From: Enterobacter cancerogenus
GTDB lineage: Bacteria; Pseudomonadota; Gammaproteobacteria; Enterobacterales; Enterobacteriaceae
DNA length: 64,000 nucleotides
Direction: 5' to 3'
Assembly: GCF_019047785.1 (NCBI RefSeq)
Contig: NZ_CP077290.1
Coordinates: 1,178,001-1,242,000 of the forward strand
Part shown: positions 31,137 to 41,043 of the stretch, one piece after another
Layout: every line of letters starts with the position of its first letter
Position numbering within the stretch: the first letter of the stretch is position 1
The notes under the pieces: model-generated
Told to the model about the DNA's origin: nothing
Database searches by the model: none
The model's input: the letters and a program-made list of their open reading frames with translations, nothing else
Made by a program: the position numbers and the translations under genes

Positions 31137-31152
31137 GTGTAAGCGATTCCAC
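31137..31152. promoter_or_regulatory. External GalR/GalS operator OE
   Basis: GTGTAAGCGATTCCAC fits the 16-bp gal operator, upstream of the CRP site, at the same distance from the promoter as in E. coli. Confidence 0.93.
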
Positions 31153-31154
31153 TA

Positions 31155-31200
31155 TTTTATCCCATGTCACACTTTTGTCGTCTCTGTTATGCTATGGTTA
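31155..31200 (+). promoter_or_regulatory. gal promoters P1/P2 with CRP site
   Basis: The CRP half-site ATGTCACACTTTT is at about 31164-31176, and overlapping -10 elements TATGCT (31188-31193, P2) and TATGGT (31193-31198, P1) follow, as in the E. coli galE promoter. CRP-cAMP favours P1 over P2 in E. coli; the same architecture is visible here. Confidence 0.88.
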
Positions 31201-31230
31201 ATTCATACCATAAGCCCAATGGAGCGAAAT

Positions 31231-32247
31231 ATGCGAGTTCTGGTAACAGGTGGTAGCGGTTACATAGGAAGTCATACCTGCGTGCAGCTGCTGCAAAACG
31301 GTCATGATGTCATCATCCTCGACAACCTGTGCAATAGTAAGCGCAGCGTGCTGCCTGTGATTGAACGTCTTGGCGGTAAACAACCCACTTTCGTGGAAGG
31401 CGACATCCGCAACGAAGCGTTGATGACCGAGATCCTTCACGATCACGCGATTGAAACCGTGATCCACTTCGCTGGCCTGAAAGCAGTTGGCGAATCGGTG
31501 GCAAAACCGCTGGAGTATTACGACAACAACGTCAACGGCACGCTGCGGTTAATCTCGGCGATGCGCGCGGCGAACGTTAAAAACTTCATCTTCAGCTCAT
31601 CCGCGACCGTCTACGGCGATCAGCCCAAAATCCCTTACGTTGAAAGCTTCCCGACCGGCACGCCGCAAAGCCCGTATGGCAAAAGCAAGCTGATGGTCGA
31701 GCAGATCCTGACTGATTTACAGAAAGCACAGCCGGAGTGGAGCATTGCGTTGCTGCGCTATTTCAACCCGGTCGGCGCGCATCCATCAGGCGATATGGGC
31801 GAAGATCCGCAGGGTATTCCCAATAACCTGATGCCGTACATCGCCCAGGTTGCCGTTGGCCGTCGCGAATCGCTGGCCATTTTTGGCAACGACTATCCAA
31901 CCGAAGACGGTACCGGCGTGCGCGACTATATCCACGTGATGGACCTGGCCGACGGCCACGTGGCGGCCATGCAGCAGCTGGCTGGCAAAGCGGGTGTGCA
32001 TATTTATAACCTCGGTGCCGGGGTCGGCAGCAGCGTGCTCGACGTGGTGAATGCCTTCAGCAAAGCCTGCGGGAAGCCGGTGAATTACCACTTTGCTCCA
32101 CGCCGCGACGGCGACCTTCCCGCTTACTGGGCGGATGCCACCAAAGCCGATAAAGAGCTTAACTGGCGTGTCACCCGCACGCTCGATGAAATGGCACAAG
32201 ATACCTGGCACTGGCAGTCACGCCACCCGCAAGGCTATCCGGACTAA
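31231..32247 (+). CDS. galE: UDP-glucose 4-epimerase
   Basis: A 338-residue SDR-type epimerase interconverting UDP-galactose and UDP-glucose. The NAD-binding loop GGSGYIGSH is at residues 7-15; the catalytic Ser in FSSSATVYGD and Tyr-x-x-x-Lys in SPYGKSKL follow. The ATG at 31231 is the start; the upstream in-frame extension runs through the promoter. First gene of galETKM, 9 bp before galT. Confidence 0.98.
   Translation: MRVLVTGGSGYIGSHTCVQLLQNGHDVIILDNLCNSKRSVLPVIERLGGKQPTFVEGDIRNEALMTEILHDHAIETVIHFAGLKAVGESVAKPLEYYDNNVNGTLRLISAMRAANVKNFIFSSSATVYGDQPKIPYVESFPTGTPQSPYGKSKLMVEQILTDLQKAQPEWSIALLRYFNPVGAHPSGDMGEDPQGIPNNLMPYIAQVAVGRRESLAIFGNDYPTEDGTGVRDYIHVMDLADGHVAAMQQLAGKAGVHIYNLGAGVGSSVLDVVNAFSKACGKPVNYHFAPRRDGDLPAYWADATKADKELNWRVTRTLDEMAQDTWHWQSRHPQGYPD
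31250..31265. promoter_or_regulatory. Internal GalR/GalS operator OI
   Basis: GTGGTAGCGGTTACAT lies inside the galE coding region (codons 7-12), 113 bp downstream of OE. GalR bound at both sites forms the repression loop in E. coli. Confidence 0.92.
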
Positions 32248-32256
32248 GGATTTGTC

Positions 32257-33306
32257 ATGACGCAATTCAACCCCGTCGATCACCCGCATCGTCGTTTTAA
32301 CCCGCTCAGCGGGCAATGGATTTTGGTCTCTCCGCATCGCGCCAAGCGCCCCTGGCAGGGGGCGCAAGAGACGCCTGCAAAACAGACGCTGCCCCAGCAC
32401 GATCCGGACTGTTTCCTCTGTCCGGGCAATACGCGCGTGACCGGTGACAAAAACCCGGACTATACAGGCACCTTCGTCTTTACCAACGATTTTGCCGCGC
32501 TGATGACCGACACGCCGGATGCACCGGAAAGCCACGATCCGCTGATGCGCTGCGAAAGCGCCCGTGGAACCAGCCGCGTGATCTGTTTCTCGCCGGATCA
32601 CAGCAAAACGCTGCCGGAGCTGAGCGTTGAGGCGCTTAAAGAGGTGGTCAGCACCTGGCAAGCGCAGACGGCAGAGCTGGGCCAAACCTACCCGTGGGTG
32701 CAGGTGTTTGAAAATAAAGGCGCGGCCATGGGCTGCTCCAACCCGCATCCGCACGGCCAGGTCTGGGCGAACAGCTTCCTGCCGAATGAAGCCGAGCGCG
32801 AAGATCGCCTGCAAAAAGCCTATTTTGCCGAAAACGGCTCGCCGATGCTGGTGGACTATACCCAGCGCGAGCTGGCCGACGGCAGCCGCACCGTGGTCGA
32901 AACCGAACACTGGCTGGCGGTAGTGCCCTACTGGGCGGCGTGGCCGTTTGAAACGCTGCTGCTGCCAAAAGCGCACGTTCAGCGCATCACCGATCTCAGC
33001 GATGCCCAGCGCGATGACCTTGCGCTGGCGCTGAAGAAGCTGACCAGCCGTTACGACAATCTCTTCCAGTGCTCCTTCCCGTACTCCATGGGCTGGCACG
33101 GGGCACCGTTCAACGGTGAAGAGAATGCACACTGGCAGCTGCATGCCCATTTCTATCCGCCGCTGCTGCGTTCCGCGACGGTGCGTAAATTTATGGTGGG
33201 CTACGAAATGCTGGCGGAAACCCAGCGCGACCTGACGGCAGAACAAGCGGCAGAGCGTCTGCGTGCCGTGAGCGATGTCCACTACCGCGAATCAGGAGTC
33301 GAATAA
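32257..33306 (+). CDS. galT: Galactose-1-phosphate uridylyltransferase
   Basis: A 349-residue HIT-superfamily enzyme exchanging UMP between UDP-glucose and galactose-1-phosphate. The catalytic His is in the HPH triad of [12 protein letters not shown] (residue ~166). Zinc ligands are Cys in DCFLCPGN (near 52) and a downstream His. ATPSTP-like nucleotide contacts differ in no obvious way from E. coli. Its stop TAA directly precedes the galK ATG. Confidence 0.98.
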   Translation: MTQFNPVDHPHRRFNPLSGQWILVSPHRAKRPWQGAQETPAKQTLPQHDPDCFLCPGNTRVTGDKNPDYTGTFVFTNDFAALMTDTPDAPESHDPLMRCESARGTSRVICFSPDHSKTLPELSVEALKEVVSTWQAQTAELGQTYPWVQVFENKGAAMGCSNPHPHGQVWANSFLPNEAEREDRLQKAYFAENGSPMLVDYTQRELADGSRTVVETEHWLAVVPYWAAWPFETLLLPKAHVQRITDLSDAQRDDLALALKKLTSRYDNLFQCSFPYSMGWHGAPFNGEENAHWQLHAHFYPPLLRSATVRKFMVGYEMLAETQRDLTAEQAAERLRAVSDVHYRESGVE

Positions 33307-34455
33307 ATGAGTCTGAAAGATAAAACACAGTCCCTGTTTGCTGAAAAATTTGGCTACCCTGCCACCCACGTTATCCAGGCCCCCGGGCGCGTGAACCTTA
33401 TCGGGGAACATACCGATTATAACGACGGATTTGTTCTGCCCTGCGCCATCGACTACCAGACGGTGATCAGCTGCGCCACACGCGACGACCGCACCGTGCG
33501 CGTGATCGCGGCAGACTACGACAATGAGATCGACGAGTTTTCTCTCGATGCCCCTGTCGTGACCCACGACACACAACAGTGGTCGAACTATGTGCGCGGC
33601 GTGGTGAAGCATCTGCAGCAGCGTAACAAAAATTTTGGCGGCGCAGATTTAGTCATCAGCGGCAACGTTCCGCAAGGGGCGGGTTTAAGCTCGTCGGCCT
33701 CGCTGGAAGTGGCGGTCGGTACCGTGTTCCAGCAGCTTTACCATCTGCCGCTGGACGGGGCGCAAATTGCCCTTAACGGCCAGGAAGCAGAAAACCAGTT
33801 TGTGGGCTGTAACTGCGGCATTATGGATCAGCTTATCTCCGCGCTGGGCAAAAAAGAGCATGCCCTGCTGATTGACTGCCGCTCTCTCGGCACCAAAGCC
33901 GTACCGCTGCCGAAGGGCGCCGCGGTGGTGATTATTAACAGTAATTTCAAACGCACGCTGGTGGGCAGCGAGTACAACACCCGCCGCGAGCAGTGCGAAA
34001 CCGGGGCCCGCTTCTTCCAGCAGCCCGCGCTGCGCGATGTCACACTCGACGAGTTCAATAAGGTGGCGCACGAGTTGGACCCGACCGTGGCAAAACGCGT
34101 GCGTCACGTCCTGACGGAAAACGCGCGTACCGTTGAAGCCGCCTGCGCGCTCGAAAAAGGTGACCTCAAACGCATGGGTGAGCTGATGGCTGAATCTCAC
34201 GCCTCCATGCGCGATGATTTCGAAATCACCGTTCCGCAGATCGACACCCTGGTTGAGATTGTTAAAGCGGCTATCGGCGATAACGGTGGCGTGCGCATGA
34301 CCGGTGGCGGTTTTGGTGGCTGTATCGTGGCGCTAATCCCTGAAGACCTGGTGCCAGTGGTCCAGGACGCCGTGGCGAAGCAGTACGAAGCCAAAACGGG
34401 CATCAAAGAGACATTCTATGTCTGTAAAGCCTCACAAGGAGCCGGACAGTGCTAA
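33307..34455 (+). CDS. galK: Galactokinase
   Basis: A 382-residue GHMP kinase phosphorylating galactose at C1. The galactokinase signature [19 protein letters not shown] is at residues ~28-46, the ATP-binding [13 protein letters not shown] near 122, and the third GHMP motif [13 protein letters not shown] near 333. Abuts galT and overlaps galM by 7 bp. Confidence 0.98.
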   Translation: MSLKDKTQSLFAEKFGYPATHVIQAPGRVNLIGEHTDYNDGFVLPCAIDYQTVISCATRDDRTVRVIAADYDNEIDEFSLDAPVVTHDTQQWSNYVRGVVKHLQQRNKNFGGADLVISGNVPQGAGLSSSASLEVAVGTVFQQLYHLPLDGAQIALNGQEAENQFVGCNCGIMDQLISALGKKEHALLIDCRSLGTKAVPLPKGAAVVIINSNFKRTLVGSEYNTRREQCETGARFFQQPALRDVTLDEFNKVAHELDPTVAKRVRHVLTENARTVEAACALEKGDLKRMGELMAESHASMRDDFEITVPQIDTLVEIVKAAIGDNGGVRMTGGGFGGCIVALIPEDLVPVVQDAVAKQYEAKTGIKETFYVCKASQGAGQC

Positions 34456-35489
34456 AAGAGACGCCAAACCTCGCACCGGATGGACTGCCGTATCGCCTGT
34501 TAACCCTGCGCAATGAAGCAGGGATGGTGGTGACGCTGATGGACTGGGGCGCTACCCTGCTCTCCGCCCGCGTGCCGATGCCGGATGGCAGCGTGCGCGA
34601 AACCCTGCTCGGCTGCGCATCACCGGAACAGTATGTTACCCAGACGGCCTACCTTGGCGCGTCGGTGGGCCGTTATGCCAACCGCATTGCGCAGAGCCGC
34701 TTCGAACTCGACGGCGTCGGGTATGCCCTCCTGCCAAGCCAGGGTGACAATCAGCTGCACGGTGGGCCGGAAGGCTTCGATAAACGCCGCTGGAAAATCG
34801 TTCAGCAGAACGACGGGGAAGTATTGTTTTCGCTGGATTCGCCCGATGGCGACCAGGGTTTCCCGGGCGCGCTCTCTGCCTCGGCACGCTTTACCCTGAC
34901 CGACGATAACCGCATTGCCATTGAGTATCGCGCGACGGTGGATCAACCTTGTCCGGTTAATCTCACCAACCATGCCTACTTCAACCTGGACGGTAACACC
35001 AGCGACGTGCGCCAGCACAAGCTGCAGATACTGGCCGATGAATACCTGCCGGTAGATGAGATGGGCATCCCGTATCAGGGGCTGAAAGCCGTAAGCGGCA
35101 ACAGCTTCGATTTCCGCACGGCTAAGCCCATCGGCCAGGATTTCCTGAGCGATGACGACCAGCGTAAGGTGAATGGCTACGACCACGCCTTCCTGCTCCA
35201 GGCGAAAGGCGATCTGCGCCAGCCTGGTGCACAACTGTGGTCAACCGATGAGAAACTGCAGATGACGGTCTACACCACCGCCCCGGCCCTGCAGTTTTAT
35301 TCGGGCAATTACCTCAACGGTACTGCGGCGCGCGAGGGGGATGAATACCGTAACTGGCAGGGCGTGGCGCTGGAAAGTGAATACTTGCCCGACAGCCCTA
35401 ACCACCCGGAATGGCCGCAGCCCGACTGCGTGCTGCGTCCGGGTGAAGAGTACGTCAGCGTGACGGTTTATCATTTTATCCCTGCCTGA
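34449..35489 (+). CDS. galM: Galactose mutarotase (aldose 1-epimerase), GTG start
   Basis: A 346-residue beta-sandwich enzyme interconverting the anomers of galactose. Catalytic His residues are in [14 protein letters not shown] and [13 protein letters not shown], the catalytic Glu in [20 protein letters not shown]. It starts with GTG at 34449 inside the end of galK, preceded by AAGGAGCCGGAC. End of the gal operon; a hairpin (ACGCCCACC / GGGTGAGCGT, 35501-35524) follows without a T-run. Confidence 0.96.
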   Translation: MLKETPNLAPDGLPYRLLTLRNEAGMVVTLMDWGATLLSARVPMPDGSVRETLLGCASPEQYVTQTAYLGASVGRYANRIAQSRFELDGVGYALLPSQGDNQLHGGPEGFDKRRWKIVQQNDGEVLFSLDSPDGDQGFPGALSASARFTLTDDNRIAIEYRATVDQPCPVNLTNHAYFNLDGNTSDVRQHKLQILADEYLPVDEMGIPYQGLKAVSGNSFDFRTAKPIGQDFLSDDDQRKVNGYDHAFLLQAKGDLRQPGAQLWSTDEKLQMTVYTTAPALQFYSGNYLNGTAAREGDEYRNWQGVALESEYLPDSPNHPEWPQPDCVLRPGEEYVSVTVYHFIPA

Positions 35490-35528
35490 AAATAACCAAT
35501 ACGCCCACCGCAAAGGGTGAGCGTGGGT

Positions 35529-36284
35529 TCAGAGATTGCGGTAGGTCGCCAGTTGGTAGCCCTGTTCAAGCAGGGCTTGTTTTAACTCAGGTGAGGTGAG
35601 AGTTTCCAGCTCTTCGAGCCTGGGCTCGCAGTAGTGGCTCTGGCGAACCACATTATCGACAAAGCCGGGATGACACATCATCTCTAGAGATGTTGCCCCT
35701 TCTTCTTTGGCCTTTTGCAGCGCATCGATGAAAAAGGCGATAGTGGCATTTTGCCCATAAAAATCGCCATTAAACCTCTCCGGTCCGCGTACAGGCGCAG
35801 GCATAGGGCTGGTGCAGGTGGTCTTGCCGTCCATGCGGATGGGCAACCCCTTTTCGCGACAAAAACGTTCCACCTGCCGCCATACTTGCGGAATAAAATG
35901 AACGTGATGGTGGCTGTCAATATGGGTTGGCTGCCGGCCAAACAGGACAATAAAGCGCTCATACTGCGCATGTAGTTCGGCGGCAATGTCTCCATCCTGC
36001 AACAGCCCCTGTTCCGCTGTGTCCCATATCCATTTACCGAGCTTCCCTTCCCGCGCAAGCGAAGACATGGCGGTAAGCGGCACGCCGAAACTCAGCACAA
36101 AATGCAGTCCGATCCCTAGCCCGGGCAAATCTGCACTCAGGCTGGCCGCGTGTTCAATGGCGTTGGCATTCATCATCGCCGTCGTTGACGTCACGACGCC
36201 GTGACGATGCGCTTCAATAATGCCGTAATTAATGGCTGGACTCAGTCCAAAATCATCCGCATTCACAATAACCCGCATTGACAT
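35529..36284 (-). CDS. ChbG/YdjC-family carbohydrate deacetylase, chb-like operon
   Basis: A 251-residue polysaccharide deacetylase-like protein very similar to E. coli ChbG, the enzyme that removes one acetyl group from chitobiose-6-phosphate. Metal-binding residues appear as NADDFGLSPAINYGIIEA at the N-terminus and HIDSHHHVHFIPQV around residue 120; the late motif is EMMCHPGFVDN. I choose the ATG at 36284, which follows AAGGAAAAGCG. It is the last gene of the four-gene unit, 10 bp after the GH4 gene. Substrate is inferred from homology: chitobiose-type is most likely, other acetylated disaccharides possible. Confidence 0.88.
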   Translation of the reverse strand: MSMRVIVNADDFGLSPAINYGIIEAHRHGVVTSTTAMMNANAIEHAASLSADLPGLGIGLHFVLSFGVPLTAMSSLAREGKLGKWIWDTAEQGLLQDGDIAAELHAQYERFIVLFGRQPTHIDSHHHVHFIPQVWRQVERFCREKGLPIRMDGKTTCTSPMPAPVRGPERFNGDFYGQNATIAFFIDALQKAKEEGATSLEMMCHPGFVDNVVRQSHYCEPRLEELETLTSPELKQALLEQGYQLATYRNL

Positions 36285-36294
36285 TCGCTTTTCC

Positions 36295-37641
36295 TTATTG
36301 GTGATTAAGCGCGCGCACGGCATCAGCAAACTGCGGCAGATACGCCTGGTGGGCCAGCAGCAGCTCCTTCGCCAGGCATTCCGCGCTGGTGTCTGAGCCA
36401 ATGAGTGGATTAAGATTCAGCGCCAGTAAAATATCGTTGAAATCACCGTTTAGCGCCGCGCGTGCTGCAGCAATTTCAAAGGCTTTCAGAGTGTGAATTA
36501 ACCCCAGAACGTTATCATCAAAATGTCTTATTCGCGGATGAGGCGTGGCCCCCTCTTTTCCTAACAGACAGGTCATTTCAACTGCCCACTCTGCTGGAAT
36601 ATTCTCAACGTGACCACGATGTGTAATATTAATATAATGCTCGGTCTGTTTATCGTTGTAGATGGCGTTGATCGCTTCACACGCTGCGTCGGAGTAATAT
36701 GCTCCGCCACGCGCGTCCAGTTCCGGGGGTTTAGTATTAACTTGCGGGCTGCGATAGATATCGAAAAGCTGTTTCTCCAGTTTTTGCACTACCTGCGCAC
36801 GAACACCACCTTTGTGATACTCGCCCAACTCTATCGCCAGCATCTCTTTTTTCTTAAAGTAATAGAGTAAATAAGAACAGGGGATCAGGTTCAATGCACG
36901 AATAAATCCTTCGCTAAATGGCAGGCTATAAATATTTCTGACGGTACTACCACTTATTGTGCCCGATGCGACAAGATCAAGTATTTCAGCAAAGCGCGAC
37001 TGGCCGTTGACCTGCACCTCTTTAATAAATACCAGATGATTAAGCCCGAACAGATCTATGGAAAGCGTATCTTCCGGCGTGAGCGCCAGGATATCCTGAA
37101 TGAGCATCTTCATTCCGACCGGCACATTACAGATGCCAATGAATCGTCTAAAGTCAGTGTGTCGAAAGACAGCTTCGGTCACCATCCCTGCCGGATTGGT
37201 GAAATTCACGATCCAGGCCTGGGGACAGATCGCCTGCACATCGCGGATAATGTCAAATATAACGGGTATGGTACGTAAGCCTTTGAATAGCCCGCCTGCA
37301 CCATTTGTCTCCTGCCCCAAAAAACCATGAGACAGCGGAATGCATTCGTCAAGCTCGCGCGCCTTTAACTGGCCCACACGGAACTGCGTGGTGATAAAAT
37401 CCGCGTTGACCAGCGCCTCCTGCCGATTGAGCGTTTTATAAATCTTAATCGGCAGATTTGCCTTCGCGACCATTCGCTCGCAGAGCGCGTGAATAATATT
37501 TAGCTTTTCTTCGCCCTCCGGCACATCCACCAGCCACAGTTCACTGACCGGGAGTTCAGCGAAACGCTTAATAAATCCATCGACTAACTCAGGGGTATAA
37601 CTGCTACCTCCCCCTATCGTTACGATTTTTAATTTTTTCAT
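36295..37641 (-). CDS. GH4 6-phospho-beta-glucosidase, ChbF-like
   Basis: A 448-residue family 4 glycosidase that uses NAD and a divalent metal for redox-assisted cleavage. The NAD loop TIGGGSSYTPELVDG is at the N-terminus, the metal-binding Cys is in GICNVPVGM around residue 171, with GLNHLVF and the RGGAYYSDAA block following. Most similar in layout to ChbF (chitobiose-6-P hydrolase), which acts after ChbG. The ATG 37641 fits the family; its ribosome site is poor, and a GTG 12 bp earlier is an alternative. AT-richer than the flanking gal and gpm genes by eye. Confidence 0.9.
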   Translation of the reverse strand: MKKLKIVTIGGGSSYTPELVDGFIKRFAELPVSELWLVDVPEGEEKLNIIHALCERMVAKANLPIKIYKTLNRQEALVNADFITTQFRVGQLKARELDECIPLSHGFLGQETNGAGGLFKGLRTIPVIFDIIRDVQAICPQAWIVNFTNPAGMVTEAVFRHTDFRRFIGICNVPVGMKMLIQDILALTPEDTLSIDLFGLNHLVFIKEVQVNGQSRFAEILDLVASGTISGSTVRNIYSLPFSEGFIRALNLIPCSYLLYYFKKKEMLAIELGEYHKGGVRAQVVQKLEKQLFDIYRSPQVNTKPPELDARGGAYYSDAACEAINAIYNDKQTEHYINITHRGHVENIPAEWAVEMTCLLGKEGATPHPRIRHFDDNVLGLIHTLKAFEIAAARAALNGDFNDILLALNLNPLIGSDTSAECLAKELLLAHQAYLPQFADAVRALNHQ

Positions 37642-37663
37642 CCTGTGTCTCACGTTGAAGAAT

Positions 37664-38473
37664 TTAATTTACCAGTCGCCGCCGATAGTGACCCGGCGTG
37701 ACGGAGGTTAGCTTCTTAAAATTATTAATAAACATGCCCGGACTGCTGAAACCCGCATCAAAAGCAATATCCGTGACTGAGAAATTTGTGGTTTCCAGTT
37801 GCTGTTTTGCGTAATTAATGCAGATTTCGTTTATGAGTTGCCCGGGTGTTTTTTTATAATAGCGATTCGTAGCTCTCGTCAGGTAAGATTGTGTTTTCCC
37901 TGAAAGCCGAACCATATTTTCCAGAGCATTCTCTGCAAAAAGAGATTTATTATGCATCTGCCGAATCAGCCGGGTAAGCCATCCAGGAAATTGACTCTCA
38001 TCTTGTGAATTATCGTAATGGTATAATCGATTAACGATGTAAAAAGTTAAAAGCTTATTGAACTCATCAAATTCACCAGGATGGGTATTCAGCGTTGCGA
38101 GCGTGGATTCGATATAGTTTAAAAAATCTGCCGAAACCGAATAACGCTGCGATGCCACGAAACAGGGTGGCAACATGTGCAGATAATACTCCTCAAAATA
38201 ACATTTGCCGATCCCCATGTTAAGTATCCGGGTCACGCCATAGTCATAATACGTCTGGTGATGGGATCCAATTGGAATAAAGACAAAATCCCCTCTGGAC
38301 AATTCGACCCTTTTACCATTTATATTCTGGCTGCATAGTCCATTCAAAATAAGCGTAAATTCGTAATAATCATGTTCATGTAAGCCACTCATACTTTCTG
38401 TTTTATCAAGAATGAAAAAATAGAAATCCTTTCCCTTCAAAAACTGGCTTTCATGTACGGTATGGAATTCCAT
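37664..38473 (-). CDS. ChbR-like AraC-family regulator
   Basis: A 269-residue regulator with an N-terminal cupin-like sensing domain (SGLHEHDYYEFTLILNG, RGDFVFIPIGSHHQTYY) and a C-terminal AraC pair of helix-turn-helix motifs (second one VTDIAFDAGFSSPGMFINNFKKLTSVTPGHYRRRL). It aligns along its whole length with E. coli ChbR, the dual repressor/activator of the chb operon. Its ribosome site (GAGGG) is good. It is 12 bp after the EIIC gene. Probably senses the phosphorylated sugar of this operon. Confidence 0.88.
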   Translation of the reverse strand: MEFHTVHESQFLKGKDFYFFILDKTESMSGLHEHDYYEFTLILNGLCSQNINGKRVELSRGDFVFIPIGSHHQTYYDYGVTRILNMGIGKCYFEEYYLHMLPPCFVASQRYSVSADFLNYIESTLATLNTHPGEFDEFNKLLTFYIVNRLYHYDNSQDESQFPGWLTRLIRQMHNKSLFAENALENMVRLSGKTQSYLTRATNRYYKKTPGQLINEICINYAKQQLETTNFSVTDIAFDAGFSSPGMFINNFKKLTSVTPGHYRRRLVN

Positions 38474-38485
38474 GACCGACCCTCT

Positions 38486-39844
38486 TCAAAATTTTAACGC
38501 ATTCGCGATCTCTTCTTCGCTCTCTTCTTCTTCGATAATGCCTTGCGCTTTATTGGCAATGACGACAAACGGCAGATAGATCAGCGTAGCGACGGTAAGG
38601 TTTACGAGGGCGAGGATGAACGCGGGTACGCTACCGTTGCTATTAAAGAAGGCCCCAAGTCCCGGTGGCATAGTCCATGGCGCGAAGTTTGTTGAAGGTG
38701 GAATAATATTCAGCGACCAGGCTACCAGAGCCAATCCGGCGAGGATCGGTTGAATAATAACAAAGGGGATCATCAATACCGGGTTCATAATAATGGGCAG
38801 GCCAAATAAAATGGGCTCATTAATATTGAATAGCCCAGAGGGCAACGCCATTTTTGCTACCTGACGATAGTCCGCGCGACGGGAGGCAATGAAAATTGCA
38901 ATAATCAGGCCAAGGGTTGCGCCTGTCCCGCCCAGGTATACGTAGGATTCAAGCATGGGTCCAGTCCAGAAGTGGAATGTTTTCCCCGCCGCCAACGCCG
39001 CCTCAACGGATCCATATTCCGTGTACGTCGCCATATTTTCCAGCCCCCATGGGCCAAGAATACCGCTATTTAAAGCAGTGAGCGCCAGTCCTCCATGGAC
39101 GCCAAAGAACCATAATAAGGCGTTAAAAATAACATACACCCAGCCCACAACCGCACCAAGCGACGCCAACGGACTGGAGATGGAATTCATTATTACCTGG
39201 TGAAAATGGATGCCTGCCAGAGAAAGCCCCCAGGAGGTCAGCCCTGCAAGAAATAGAATAATAAAGCACGGGATCAGCGCCGTAAATGAACGAGACACAG
39301 ACTCCGGCACACTGTCAGGCAGAACCACTACCCACTTTCGCCGGATAATAAAGGTGAACGCCTCGGCCACCGCCAGACCAATAATCATACCTGAGATAAT
39401 ATTGGCCCCGCCCAGCCAGTTGGCGCCAATGGCATTTATTTCCCCTATTTTGAATGGCGTGACGGTCATAAAAGTGGCAATAGATAATAATCCTGCGGCA
39501 AGCGGGTCGACCTTGCGCTCCTCTGCCAGCGCCATGCCGATAAAAAAAGGCGTCATCAAGGACATGATCCCTAACGTACCGTTATAAACGCTGTTACCTG
39601 TAGCTTTTAAATCATTGAGTGTACTTAACGCTGCGGTATCCAGATGGATACCCATTGAGTAGAAAAATGACCCCTCTTCAAAGTTAAGCAATACATTATT
39701 AATCAGAACAAATATTGCCCCGACCAGGGTTAAAGGCATTAAGCGAATGAAGCCGTTTTTTATCGCATTTACGTGCACTTGTTTTCCCAGTGTGATTGCC
39801 ACAGGCAAAATCACGCGCTCCAGCGAGCCGACAAAACCAGCCAT
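38486..39844 (-). CDS. PTS cellobiose/chitobiose-type EIIC permease, ChbC-like
   Basis: A 452-residue integral membrane EIIC of the lactose/cellobiose family, the same length as E. coli ChbC and ending in the same [19 protein letters not shown] tail. About ten membrane segments; conserved blocks include [27 protein letters not shown] [28 protein letters not shown] and [18 protein letters not shown]. There is no EIIA or EIIB gene before or after it in this unit, so a partner must come from elsewhere. ATG 39844 follows TGAGGATATC. First gene of the operon. Confidence 0.9.
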   Translation of the reverse strand: MAGFVGSLERVILPVAITLGKQVHVNAIKNGFIRLMPLTLVGAIFVLINNVLLNFEEGSFFYSMGIHLDTAALSTLNDLKATGNSVYNGTLGIMSLMTPFFIGMALAEERKVDPLAAGLLSIATFMTVTPFKIGEINAIGANWLGGANIISGMIIGLAVAEAFTFIIRRKWVVVLPDSVPESVSRSFTALIPCFIILFLAGLTSWGLSLAGIHFHQVIMNSISSPLASLGAVVGWVYVIFNALLWFFGVHGGLALTALNSGILGPWGLENMATYTEYGSVEAALAAGKTFHFWTGPMLESYVYLGGTGATLGLIIAIFIASRRADYRQVAKMALPSGLFNINEPILFGLPIIMNPVLMIPFVIIQPILAGLALVAWSLNIIPPSTNFAPWTMPPGLGAFFNSNGSVPAFILALVNLTVATLIYLPFVVIANKAQGIIEEEESEEEIANALKF

Positions 39845-40183
39845 AATAGATATCCTCACATTTTTGATGGGGAATTTACCCTGCGTGCATCCCTAAAAAA
39901 GCGTTGCTCTTACATCATCAGAATGGTGTTTAGCATAACTGAGCGGCCTGCTAGCCGATAACGGATGAGTAACGCGAATGATGGCTGATTGACCTGAGAG
40001 ATTGATGTTTTTCACAAATCGTATAATTTTTGCGGCGCACCTTTTTCTGCTGGCAGCAATTTTCGACAAAGGCTCAACGTCCTAACAATCCCAGGCAACG
40101 ACTCGTTTACAAGTGTCTTACATAGAGCAGAGATTTTCGCTATTGTATTGCATAAGCGTTGCTGCTGGCACAGCCACAGCAAT
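39845..40183. promoter_or_regulatory. Promoter region between the chb-like operon and gpmA (no gene seen)
   Basis: This gap has no convincing ORF and no recognisable remnant of a missing EIIA or EIIB gene. It must hold the leftward promoter of the chb-like operon and the rightward gpmA promoter. I could not identify a firm CRP, NagC or ChbR site; a partial match TGTTTTTCACA lies near 40005. Confidence 0.5.
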
Positions 40184-40201
40184 ATAATGAGAATCTTTAT
40201 C
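40183..40201. promoter_or_regulatory. Fur box upstream of gpmA
   Basis: TATAATGAGAATCTTTATC matches 16 of 19 positions of the Fur consensus, 29 bp before gpmA. E. coli gpmA is known to be Fur-repressed. Confidence 0.8.
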
Positions 40202-40229
40202 ATTCAATAAAGCTTATGAGGAGTAAGAG

Positions 40230-40982
40230 ATGGCTATAACTAAGCTGGTCCTGGTACGCCACGGCGAAAGCCAGTGGAACAACGAAAACCGCTTCACCGG
40301 TTGGTACGACGTTGATCTGTCCGAGAAAGGCGTAAGCGAAGCAAAAGCAGCAGGTAAACTGCTGAAGGAAGAAGGCTTCAGCTTTGATTTTGCTTACACC
40401 TCTGTGCTGAAACGTGCCATCCATACCCTGTGGAACGTGCTGGACGAACTGGATCAGGCCTGGCTGCCAGTTGAGAAATCCTGGAAACTGAACGAACGTC
40501 ACTACGGTGCGCTGCAGGGCCTGAACAAAGCGGAAACCGCTGAAAAATACGGTGACGAGCAGGTTAAGCAGTGGCGTCGCGGTTTCGCGGTCACGCCACC
40601 AGAGCTGAGCAAAGATGACGAGCGCTACCCGGGCCATGACCCACGCTACGCAAAACTGACCGATGCAGAACTGCCGCAGACTGAAAGCCTGGCGCTGACC
40701 ATCGATCGCGTTGTGCCTTACTGGAACGAAACCATCCTGCCACGCCTGAAAAGCGGCGAGCGCGTGATCATCGCCGCTCACGGTAACTCCCTGCGTGCGC
40801 TGGTAAAATACCTGGACGATATGGGTGAAGATGAGATCCTCGAACTGAATATCCCAACGGGCGTACCGCTGGTGTATGAATTCGATGAAAACTTCAAACC
40901 TGTCAAACACTACTATCTGGGCAACGCTGACGAGATCGCGGCAAAAGCGGCGGCCGTAGCGAACCAGGGTAAAGCGAAGTAA
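40230..40982 (+). CDS. gpmA: 2,3-bisphosphoglycerate-dependent phosphoglycerate mutase
   Basis: A 250-residue glycolytic mutase. The catalytic phospho-His is in [12 protein letters not shown] at the N-terminus; the second His lies in [16 protein letters not shown] near residue 185, and [12 protein letters not shown] is the third family block. Codon use looks highly biased as for abundant glycolytic enzymes. Single gene with strong terminator. Confidence 0.98.
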   Translation: MAITKLVLVRHGESQWNNENRFTGWYDVDLSEKGVSEAKAAGKLLKEEGFSFDFAYTSVLKRAIHTLWNVLDELDQAWLPVEKSWKLNERHYGALQGLNKAETAEKYGDEQVKQWRRGFAVTPPELSKDDERYPGHDPRYAKLTDAELPQTESLALTIDRVVPYWNETILPRLKSGERVIIAAHGNSLRALVKYLDDMGEDEILELNIPTGVPLVYEFDENFKPVKHYYLGNADEIAAKAAAVANQGKAK

Positions 40983-41000
40983 GTTTCGCAAGCCATAAAA

Positions 41001-41027
41001 AAAGCGTGGAGCAATCCACGCTTTTTT
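41001..41027. terminator. Bidirectional terminator between gpmA and aroG
   Basis: AAAGCGTGGA, loop GCAA, TCCACGCTTT flanked by A-run and T-run; serves gpmA and convergent aroG. Confidence 0.95.
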
Positions 41028-41043
41028 ATTTGCCCTGAATGGC

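Noticed and set aside
32218..33282. A 354-codon minus-strand open frame opposite galT
   Set aside because: Shadow of galT; no family features.
35501..35524. Hairpin after galM as a terminator
   Set aside because: A 9-10-bp stem with one mismatch is present, but there is no T-run, so it is recorded only in the galM note.
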